Positions 16,440 through 21,235 of a stretch of 21,235 bases of DNA are shown here, in pieces. How positions within the stretch are numbered: the stretch's first letter is position 1; every line of letters begins with the position of its first letter. Origin of the DNA: a virus; the IMG/VR virus record IMGVR_UViG_3300045922_000157, positions 1 through 21,235 of that record. The stretch is one strand, 5' to 3'. Made by a program: the position numbers and the translations under genes. The notes under the pieces are model-generated. The model was not told where the DNA came from. It saw only the letters and a list, made by a program, of their open reading frames with translations, and made no database searches.

Positions 16440-16560
16440 TGCGCGGACGGCATGCATCGCGTTCCGCCCGATCACATGGTCTCGATCAGACACGATCCAG
16501 ACCGTAAAGGAAGTGCAGGAGCACAACGCAGCGTATGAGGCGCTATGCGGATCTCGTTGA
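16312..16560 (+). CDS. Rz1-like outer-membrane lipoprotein spanin (o-spanin), nested in the i-spanin gene
   Basis: The 82-residue product has a basic n-region, a hydrophobic core LAMMFVALMSLATIQGC with a lipobox-like IQGC, and then a mature part CATTATVAIDARTACIAFRPITWSRSDTIQTVKEVQEHNAAYEALC in which FRPI.WS..DT..T...V.EHNAA...LC is a pattern I recognise from small lipoproteins of alphaproteobacterial phages. It lies in the +1 frame relative to the i-spanin and overlaps it by 128 nt, the classical Rz/Rz1 arrangement. The ATG at 16312 has AGAGG at 16297-16301 upstream; ATGs at 16339 and 16369 are alternatives that would shorten the n-region. Confidence 0.78.
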   Translation: MPNDSVQKWMRCSAPSKLAMMFVALMSLATIQGCATTATVAIDARTACIAFRPITWSRSDTIQTVKEVQEHNAAYEALCGSR

Positions 16561-17015
16561 TATCGCTATCGCTGTTGTTATCGTTGTCGGTGCGGTCTGT
16601 CGCTTATGCAGACATATACGACAGGGCGCTGCCAAACGCGACGCAATCGTTCTCGTCATCGCTGGTTAGCGTCGCTCGTTCGTCGATCGGAGCCACGGCG
16701 CGTCAGCTCGGATTGCGCCGCGTGACTCTATGGTGCGCAACAGTTCTCGATCAGATATGGCTTCCGTCTGCCGGTTACTCACCGCTCGGTACAGACAGGG
16801 CTCGTGATTTCAAGAAATATGGTCGCCGCGTGCAGCGGCCTGTCATAGGCGCAATCGCAGTCCTCAGCAGAGGACGCAATGGCGGTCATGTCGGGGTCGT
16901 GAGCGGCATCACGAGATCTGGCGATCCGATACTCATATCAGGCAACGTAAGACGTCACGTTACTGAGTCGGCGTTTTCTCGGCATCGTGTGATCGCATAC
17001 GTAATCCCACCGTGA
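16545..17015 (+). CDS. Exported NlpC/P60-CHAP-like (TIGR02594) peptidoglycan hydrolase
   Basis: The 156-residue product begins with a clear signal sequence (MRISLISLSLLLSLSVRSVA, cleavage likely near YADIY), followed by a TIGR02594-like catalytic domain: VARSSIGATARQLGL, Cys64 in TLWCATVLDQ, His115 in NGGHVGVVSG and Asn134 in ILISGN. It thus shares its catalytic family with the endolysin but lacks a wall-binding domain and is secreted by the host. It may help lysis from the periplasm, or act as an exported or superinfection-related wall hydrolase. The ATG overlaps the o-spanin by 16 nt and has GAGG at 16536-16539. Confidence 0.8.
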   Translation: MRISLISLSLLLSLSVRSVAYADIYDRALPNATQSFSSSLVSVARSSIGATARQLGLRRVTLWCATVLDQIWLPSAGYSPLGTDRARDFKKYGRRVQRPVIGAIAVLSRGRNGGHVGVVSGITRSGDPILISGNVRRHVTESAFSRHRVIAYVIPP

Positions 17016-17022
17016 GGAGACG

Positions 17023-17364
17023 ATGAGCGAAATGGGTGACCCGCTTTCGTTTGCCGGAGTGAAGCTTGTGCATTTGATCGCCGGCACGGCGGGCGGCATT
17101 GTGCGAGCAATCACGCGGCCTGATCTGTCGTGGGGTCGACGCATCAGCACTGGCATTGCTGGCGCTCTCGTCGCTGCGTATGGAACGCCGGTCGCGTCGC
17201 CGTTGCTGTGGCACCATTTGCCGGAACAGGTTTTGTCTCGCGTGACGTATTCAGAAATTGACGGACTAGTAGGATTCGTGCTCGGCATGACCGGCCTTGC
17301 GGTTGCAGATGCAGTTGTAAAGATTGTGCGCAAGTGGATCGATAGGGTATCTGCTCGCGCGTGA
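17023..17364 (+). CDS. Holin-like membrane protein
   Basis: The 113-residue product has three candidate membrane segments: VKLVHLIAGTAGGIVRAI (about 13-30), ISTGIAGALVAAYGTPVASPLL (about 41-62) and IDGLVGFVLGMTGLAVADAVV (about 79-99). It ends in a basic tail KIVRKWIDRVSARA, as in holins. The ribosome binding site GAGGAG at 17014-17019 is strong. As the last gene of the rightward late operon it would control timing of endolysin release. Its final codons and stop overlap the outermost, truncated repeat of the CRISPR array (17352-17387), so the array tail abuts or has invaded the gene end. Confidence 0.65.
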   Translation: MSEMGDPLSFAGVKLVHLIAGTAGGIVRAITRPDLSWGRRISTGIAGALVAAYGTPVASPLLWHHLPEQVLSRVTYSEIDGLVGFVLGMTGLAVADAVVKIVRKWIDRVSARA

Positions 17365-18262
17365 TGCGGCGGAGGTCGCAGGGTGATGATGCGGATGTCG
17401 CGCCGATCGTCTCCGCTACAATGCGGCGGAGGTCGCAAAGTGACCACATCGTCTTGACATAGGAAGGCATCGCCTTCTTCGGGTCTCCACTACAAGGCGG
17501 CGGAGATCGCATGGTGACGCCCTCTCCCGGAATGGGCAAGTATGGCATGTATGGGGTCTCCACTACGATGCGGCGGAGGTCGCGTGGGAACATCACGACC
17601 GCCCGCGACATGATCGTGTCCTACAACCAGCCGTCTCCGCTACCAAGCGGCGGAGGTCGCATGGTGGCACTTCGGGCCAAGCGGTGTCGGCAAGACCTCG
17701 CTGCTGTCTCCGCTACCAAGCGGCGGAGGTCGCATGGTGGCACACGTTCCAGAGGCGCGTCATGCCATCGAGTTCGGCATCGTCTCCGCTACCAAGCGGC
17801 GGAGGTCGCATGGTGGCACGCCTACCGCTGTTTCAACCTCATCGAAGAACTGGGGGTCTCCGCTACCAAGCGGCGGAGGTCGCATGGTGGCACACGTTCC
17901 AGAGGCGCGTCATGCCATCGAGTTCGGCATCGTCTCCGCTACCAAGCGGCGGAGGTCGCATGGTGGCACGCCTACCGCTGTTTCAACCCCATCGAAGAAC
18001 TGGGGGTCTCCGCTACCAAGCGGCGGAGGTCGCATGGTGGCGGTTGAACCCGCGCGACTGCGGGATCGGCGGCCAGGGTCTCCGCTACCAAGCGGCGGAG
18101 GTCGCATGGTGGCATTCCACGAGTTCGATCTGCGCGACGCCCTGGCGGTCCGTCTCCGCTACCAAGCGGCGGAGGTCGCATGGTGGCAGTGGACGAGCAG
18201 GGCGTCTCGATCGGCTGGAAGATTTCGTCTCCGCTACCAAGCGGCGGAGGTCGCATGGTGGC
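17352..18262 (-). CRISPR. CRISPR array, 13 repeats of 36 nt and 12 spacers, beside the Cas12-type gene
   Basis: Repeats start at 17352 (truncated), 17409, 17483, 17556, 17633, 17706, 17782, 17856, 17932, 18006, 18078, 18152 and 18227. The nine from 17633 on are identical; the other four are degenerate. Spacers are 36-41 nt except S1 (21 nt). On the minus strand the repeat starts GCCACCATGCGACC and ends in a hairpin: CTCCGC (nt 14-19), 9-nt loop, GCGGAG (29-34), then AC. A 3' hairpin next to the spacer is the type V crRNA form, so transcription is leftward, with degenerate repeats at the trailer end. The G-U change in the variant repeats keeps the stem paired. S6 = S8 match the effector gene; S7 and S9 differ by one base. 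The first repeat lies 25 nt from the effector stop, with no separate leader. Confidence 0.97.
17706..18005 (-). repeat. 150-nt tandem duplication of two repeat-spacer units inside the array
   Basis: The block 17706-17855 (repeat, S6, repeat, S7) is repeated directly at 17856-18005 (repeat, S8, repeat, S9) with the same 150-nt period. The only difference I see is T at 17839 against C at 17989, within S7/S9. The copies must therefore be recent, and the self-matching spacer has been doubled. Growth by recombination between repeats is the simplest cause, in keeping with the absence of adaptation genes in the window. Confidence 0.95.
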
Positions 18263-18287
18263 ATGCCTACTCGCATCTATCTGTGCG

Positions 18288-20069
18288 TCAAGAGGGTTTC
18301 TCATCCGATGCGAGACCTCCAGCTTTGGCGGCTTTCGCGGCCTTCGATCTCTCCCATCGACCAATGTAAGTTGTTGGAAGCACATGCGCGAGCGCTGCGC
18401 CGTCAGCGGCCACAACATCAGCGCTCGCAACGGCAGCAGCGCAAATCGTGCGCGCGGCATTGACATCCTGGTCATGCACCGAATCACAGCCGGCGCACGT
18501 GAAATACAACTCCTTCCGATCGCTGACATATGTGTGCGTTCCGCAGTCCCCGCAAACAAACGATGACGGCCCATCGTGTCTATAGACGATGCGGCCTTTC
18601 TTGCGTGCGGCATTGATCAGCATTGTCGTGAACACACCTGGCGATGCGAGCTTGCGCATGCCTCCAGACACCGGCGTGTTTCCGTATCTATGCTCACCGA
18701 TCCGCTTCCAATCAATGTTCTCAATCCCGATCACGCGATACGTATCGGTGATGCGATTGACGACCTGTTGATAGAAATCCTTACGTTGACGCATGATACG
18801 ATGCGTCATGTCTGAGATCAGTCGCCATGCGCGGCGATCTTCCGATCGCCACTCCAGCATGCGCTGTACGATCGGATCGCTATCGCCGAGCGCAGTAACG
18901 AGCGCATCAATTGCACGCTGCACAAGCCCGTTGCGGATGCGCTTTTCTTCGATAGCAGCGCGCCATTCACTCGCGACGTCGTCCGGCAGCAACGCAATAC
19001 GCGCGCCGACATGCTCAATGATCTCATTCAGCGCAGATCTCGCCACCGATTTCATTTCATTGATCAAATCATTGCGCCGCATGATGTGCGCCGGCATCAG
19101 GATGAATTCGTGCGCATCACGCGAATCGACCAGCGTTGCAACGCGCAGCTCGTCTCCTTCTACACGCCAGCCGACATCGATCCCACACGCGTTGATGCGC
19201 GCGTTGACTTCCTCGATTCCGTCAACGCGGCAGACGAAGTTGACGTACCACTTCCATCGGCCGCGCCTGCGATCAAACGGGTGCGCCTCGCGCGTCACGA
19301 TGACGGACTGCACGCGCGCTCCATCCGGCAGAGGCCGCGACATGATCATCGGCCACCTGACGGTGCGCCGTACACGATCGCGCGAATAGACAGTAAACGA
19401 AAGCGTGCGATGTTCTGGCCTGATCTTTCCGCGCCCGATGTCCGTTGCGGGAAGAATGCCGACCTGCTTATCGCCTGTCATGATATCGTCGACGGATGCT
19501 CCGTTGATGATCTGATTGACCAGGCGATCAGACGGCGCATTCTGTTTGCGCAGCATCGTTCCGTCTTTGATTGCGCGCGACCGAGCCGTCTCATACGACT
19601 CGATAACCGCGTTGTAATTGCACCAATACAGCCCGCTTTGCTGGCGCGCTTGCTTGACCTTATCGACACGAATCTGATTGATGCGAGCAATCTCCTCGCG
19701 CATCTCGTTACGTGCCGCGCGCTTCTTCTCAACAAGCTGCTCCGTCAGCGCCTTTCGCTCTGCGCGCAGCGCCGCAAGACGGTCCTTGTCGGTGTCATTC
19801 TCTGAGCCGCGTTTGCTCCGCCGGCTCTTATTTAGTTCCTTGCGCTCTCGGATTATTTCGTCGATCTGCCGCTGCACCGCCTCGAGGCTCTCTTGCAGAC
19901 TCGCAACAGCCTCAGAAGATGACACGATGCGGCGATATTCCTCGCGATGCTCAGCCTCGATATCGACCAACACGTTCCAGAGGCGCGTCATGCCATCGAG
20001 TTCGGCATCGCACTCGGCATGCCAGTCAAGCGGGTCCATGAGTCGATAGCGGTGGCAAACGATGCGCAT
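18288..20069 (-). CDS. cas12m: Compact type V CRISPR effector, Cas12m-like (V-M / V-U1), with intact RuvC triad
   Basis: The 593-residue product is an RNA-guided TnpB/Cas12-type protein. Residues 1-50 (MRIVCHRYRL...WNVLVDIEAEHREEY) open a recognition lobe, followed by a charged coiled coil (52-140) and SGLYWCNYNAVIESYETARSRA (145-166), strongly reminiscent of Cas12m. The RuvC parts are ACGIDVGWR (Asp298), RVIGIENIDW (Glu450), a zinc ribbon (Cys506/509 and Cys525/528) and HDQDVNAARTI (Asp535). All three catalytic acids are present, whereas characterised Cas12m proteins bind but do not cut dsDNA. The ATG at 20069 has a perfect AAGGAGG; the frame extends to a GTG at 20168 without that support. 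The gene is co-directional with the array 25 nt downstream and lacks cas1/cas2. TnpB alone is excluded by the array; other compact subtypes (Cas12J, Cas12L, Cas12f) remain possible. Confidence 0.85.
   Translation of the reverse strand: MRIVCHRYRLMDPLDWHAECDAELDGMTRLWNVLVDIEAEHREEYRRIVSSSEAVASLQESLEAVQRQIDEIIRERKELNKSRRSKRGSENDTDKDRLAALRAERKALTEQLVEKKRAARNEMREEIARINQIRVDKVKQARQQSGLYWCNYNAVIESYETARSRAIKDGTMLRKQNAPSDRLVNQIINGASVDDIMTGDKQVGILPATDIGRGKIRPEHRTLSFTVYSRDRVRRTVRWPMIMSRPLPDGARVQSVIVTREAHPFDRRRGRWKWYVNFVCRVDGIEEVNARINACGIDVGWRVEGDELRVATLVDSRDAHEFILMPAHIMRRNDLINEMKSVARSALNEIIEHVGARIALLPDDVASEWRAAIEEKRIRNGLVQRAIDALVTALGDSDPIVQRMLEWRSEDRRAWRLISDMTHRIMRQRKDFYQQVVNRITDTYRVIGIENIDWKRIGEHRYGNTPVSGGMRKLASPGVFTTMLINAARKKGRIVYRHDGPSSFVCGDCGTHTYVSDRKELYFTCAGCDSVHDQDVNAARTICAAAVASADVVAADGAALAHVLPTTYIGRWERSKAAKAAKAGGLASDEKPS
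19970..20009 (-). other. Perfect 40-nt protospacer for spacers S6 and S8 inside the effector's own gene
   Basis: The 40 nt here are identical to spacers S6 (17742-17781) and S8 (17892-17931). The site covers codons 21-34 of the effector gene, nt 61-100 of the coding sequence. With the array read leftward, the crRNA has the sense of the mRNA, so it would pair with the template DNA strand and not with the transcript. The 5' flank on the coding strand is GAGTGC, i.e. TGC next to the protospacer: not the TTN reported for Cas12m, though it would fit the looser TBN of some Cas12J proteins. Confidence 0.97.
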
Positions 20070-20202
20070 TGATCCCTCCTTGCGCGCTGTCGTGTCAGTC
20101 ACCAACGGTCGACGCCACATCATCTGATGTCGTCGACCACGCGAACGAAATAAGCGCCACAAACTCACACAACGCGGCGATTAATGCATCGCATTACGCT
20201 CA
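20070..20202 (-). other. Spacer region before the effector gene; only short frames seen
   Basis: The minus strand holds a 12-codon frame starting at 20203 (MSVMRCINRRVV) and an open continuation of the effector frame back to a GTG at 20168. There is also a frame without a good start that reads ALIAALCEFVALISFAW before a stop. The last looks protein-like and hydrophobic and may be a decayed small membrane gene. I see no clear promoter, so the effector is probably transcribed from further upstream. Confidence 0.4.
20073..20080 (-). promoter_or_regulatory. Strong Shine-Dalgarno site that decides the effector start
   Basis: On the minus strand AAGGAGGG lies a few bases before the ATG at 20069. 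It is among the strongest ribosome binding sites in the window and supports the 593-residue form over the 626-residue open frame. Confidence 0.8.
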
Positions 20203-20421
20203 TCACATTCTCCCGCTAGCGTGGCGCGTTTCTCGCATCTTCAGTGAGCACGCATCAAGAAGCGCGCCCAATATATATCCCGCCGACCGGATGCGCCATG
20301 TCTCCCGGTGGCCGCTTACGTATACGTCAGCGCAAGCGATATCCTCGAATGTACAATACAGAGCCGCATCGTGCGCCAGGTCGATCAGCTCATCGGCTTA
20401 AGTTAGTCGACGATTAGGCAT
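20203..20421 (-). pseudogene. Small gene interrupted by an in-frame TAA at codon 8
   Basis: From the ATG at 20421 the frame reads MPNRRLT, a TAA stop (20398-20400), and then 64 uninterrupted, well-formed codons starting ADELIDLAHDAALYCTFEDIAC and ending RETRHASGRM before TGA at 20203. The second part has a normal, protein-like composition and has no ATG, GTG or TTG before its middle. The upstream ATG has an AGGGG ribosome binding site and follows the preceding small gene by 10 nt. I read this as one gene of about 72 residues broken by a nonsense mutation, or by a sequencing error. Function is unknown. The TGATG at its end would couple to a 12-codon frame ahead of the effector. Confidence 0.6.
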
Positions 20422-20431
20422 GCGAACGCCC

Positions 20432-20539
20432 CTAGATATCGTCTCGATCCATCGCGACCAAAACAAGCGCAACAATCGTCGACGACAGTGCCACGCCGAC
20501 GAATATCAGTGCCGCAACGATGTAGGACTCAAACATCAT
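20432..20539 (-). CDS. Small single-span membrane protein, unknown function
   Basis: The 35-codon frame encodes MMFESYIVAALIFVGVALSS followed by TIVALVLVAMDRDDI, one long transmembrane helix with a short acidic/basic tail. The strong ribosome binding site AAGGAGG lies just before two adjacent ATGs (20539 and 20536), the second having the better spacing. It overlaps the end of the upstream 154-residue gene by 11 nt and so belongs to the same leftward operon as the effector. Nothing in the sequence identifies a function; membrane peptides in phage accessory operons can act in exclusion or lysis control, which here is speculation. Confidence 0.65.
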   Translation of the reverse strand: MMFESYIVAALIFVGVALSSTIVALVLVAMDRDDI

Positions 20540-20993
20540 CTCCTCCTTGCGAGCATCGCATATCAATCCATGACCACGCGATGTGTGCGATGTAGCTGTG
20601 GACGGCGGACATTTGCGGACGAATGAGGGCCATACGCTCGCGCACCGTGATTACAGCGCACCATGGCGCAGCCGGCTGATGTGATTCGCATGGCATCGCG
20701 ACGCTGTCATGCAGGTCGCGCCACAATGCGGCACCGCATCGTGAATGCAGCGCAACGCCGAAGTTGACGAGCGTCTCACCGTCAGAACCGCAAATCGACG
20801 CCGAGAGACAACGCCCACCATCTGTAGCGATGATGCTGATGCCGTCTAAGCCAGGGATCGGTACAGGATCGTCGCTAGCCATCGCGACGAGCAGATGCGG
20901 CTGCACGGACGCGACGGCGTCGTCGCGAAAATCATCGCGGCGATAGTAAAGCGTCATTCCGGACGATATCTGCATGTATCGCAGATATCTCAC
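20529..20993 (-). CDS. Conserved-looking hypothetical phage protein, 154 residues
   Basis: The product contains MTLYYRRDDFRDDAVASVQP, DDPVPIPGLDGISIIATDGGRCLSASICGSDGETLVNFGVALHSRCGAALWRDLHD and a C-terminal VITVRERMALIRPQMSAVHSYIAHIAWSWIDM. The alternating strands and helices look like a genuine globular domain, but I do not recognise the family. The start is a GTG at 20993 that overlaps the upstream stop (GTGA) and has GGAG at 21002-21005; an ATG at 20957 is an alternative. It overlaps the next gene by 11 nt, so translation is coupled through this operon toward the effector. No catalytic motif is evident. Confidence 0.65.
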   Translation of the reverse strand: MRYLRYMQISSGMTLYYRRDDFRDDAVASVQPHLLVAMASDDPVPIPGLDGISIIATDGGRCLSASICGSDGETLVNFGVALHSRCGAALWRDLHDSVAMPCESHQPAAPWCAVITVRERMALIRPQMSAVHSYIAHIAWSWIDMRCSQGGDDV

Positions 20994-21133
20994 GACACGC
21001 GCTCCGGCTCGCGCGCCGGCACGGGCTCACGCTGCGGCACAAGCTCGGGACGCGGATCGCGGCGATCGCGTCGCTGCCAGTCCGGCACCTCCGGCCAGCG
21101 CTCGTCAATCTTGAGAGGTCGTCCGATATCCAT
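20990..21133 (-). CDS. Short Pro/Arg/Glu-rich protein, 47 residues
   Basis: The frame from ATG 21133 encodes MDIGRPLKIDERWPEVPDW, then a repetitive charged tail QRRDRRDPRPELVPQREPVPAREPERVS. A near-perfect ribosome binding site GGAGGAG precedes the ATG, and the stop overlaps the GTG of the next gene (GTGA). The arrangement argues that this is a translated gene despite its size. The low-complexity basic/proline tail suggests a disordered protein, perhaps a binding partner or nucleic-acid-binding peptide; no family is recognised. Confidence 0.6.
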   Translation of the reverse strand: MDIGRPLKIDERWPEVPDWQRRDRRDPRPELVPQREPVPAREPERVS

Positions 21134-21235
21134 CGTCTCCTCCTCTCACATGTACCCGCACCTCCGGGTACCGCTGCATAATCGCCAGCGCCGTCTCAGC
21201 GTCAGGTGCCTGCAGTTCCAGTATCCGCACCCACT
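21105..21235 (-). CDS. C-terminal end of a further leftward gene (partial)
   Basis: A minus-strand frame enters at the right edge and reads WVRILELQAPDAETALAIMQ, RYPEVRVHVRGGDDGYRTTSQD, stopping with TGA at 21105. Composition and the 29-nt overlap with the 47-residue gene fit a real gene end in the same operon. Too little is visible to name a function. Confidence 0.55.
   Translation of the reverse strand, partial: WVRILELQAPDAETALAIMQRYPEVRVHVRGGDDGYRTTSQD

Noticed and set aside
17519-17555. S3 as a second Walker A spacer (PSPGMGKYGMYG)
   Set aside because: The lysine is followed by tyrosine, not by Ser/Thr, so the P-loop pattern is not met.
17511-18463. Long plus-strand open frames of 178, 211 and 259 codons across the array
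   Set aside because: They are created by translating the repeats (periodic SATKRRRSHGG, PLPSGGGRMVA or RYQAAEVAWW units) and have no independent coding signal.
18288-20168. IS605/IS200-type TnpB insertion sequence
   Set aside because: There is no TnpA, no visible element ends, the N-terminal lobe looks like Cas12m, and a genuine repeat-spacer array follows in the same direction.
20069-20401. Plus-strand 110-codon frame opposite the small leftward genes
   Set aside because: It has a Ser/Arg-rich shadow-like composition and no ribosome binding site, while the minus strand has coupled genes with strong sites.

Overview
This window is most likely the late (structural and lysis) region of a temperate or lytic siphophage of an alphaproteobacterium, followed by a leftward accessory operon that carries a phage-encoded type V CRISPR effector and its array. 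The host guess rests on the tail genes: a GTA-gp10-like and a TIGR02216-like tail assembly chaperone followed by the tape measure gene is an arrangement typical of alphaproteobacterial siphophages and gene transfer agents. The DNA is GC-rich, genes are packed with 1-25 nt overlaps, and no integrase, replication or housekeeping gene is visible.

Layout. 1-3749 (+): end of an upstream gene (probably capsid), head-tail connector, a short degenerate CRISPR-like mini-array (590-764), a DUF115-like Rossmann protein, head-closure, HK97-gp10-like and DUF3168-like neck/terminator proteins, tail tube protein and two tail chaperones. 3739-10405 (+): tape measure, two minor tail proteins, and a 1114-residue tail-tip protein that fuses an NlpC/P60 hydrolase to a TipJ/gpJ-like host-interaction protein. 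10402-14774 (+): a small fibre-associated protein and a 1320-residue tail fibre, which share an N-terminal anchor domain. 14771-17364 (+): secreted Cys-rich protein, endolysin, small membrane proteins, nested spanin pair, an exported second hydrolase and a holin-like protein, i.e. a complete lysis cassette.

17352-18262 holds a CRISPR array of 13 repeats (36 nt; the four at the low-coordinate end are degenerate). Directly beside it, on the minus strand, is a 593-residue Cas12/TnpB-type effector (18288-20069) that most resembles the compact Cas12m (V-M, formerly V-U1) family. The repeat reads as a 3'-terminal hairpin only on the minus strand, so the effector and array form one leftward unit with just 25 nt between stop codon and first repeat. 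No Cas1, Cas2 or Cas4 is present. Upstream on the minus strand lie several small coupled genes, one of them with an in-frame stop.

Main discovery. Spacers S6 and S8 (identical, 40 nt) match perfectly, over all 40 nt, a site at 19970-20009 inside the effector's own gene, codons 21-34. The crRNA would have the sense of the effector mRNA and pair with the template DNA strand near the 5' end of the gene. This suggests either built-in autorepression of the effector (and of the array transcribed behind it), or weaponry against rival phages carrying the same gene. Other notable points are an intact Asp-Glu-Asp RuvC triad in a Cas12m-like protein, a spacer that decodes to a textbook Walker A motif, a recent 150-nt tandem duplication of two repeat-spacer units, and a second repeat cluster 17 kb away, in the head-tail operon, whose repeats are near-copies of the degenerate trailer repeats of the main array.
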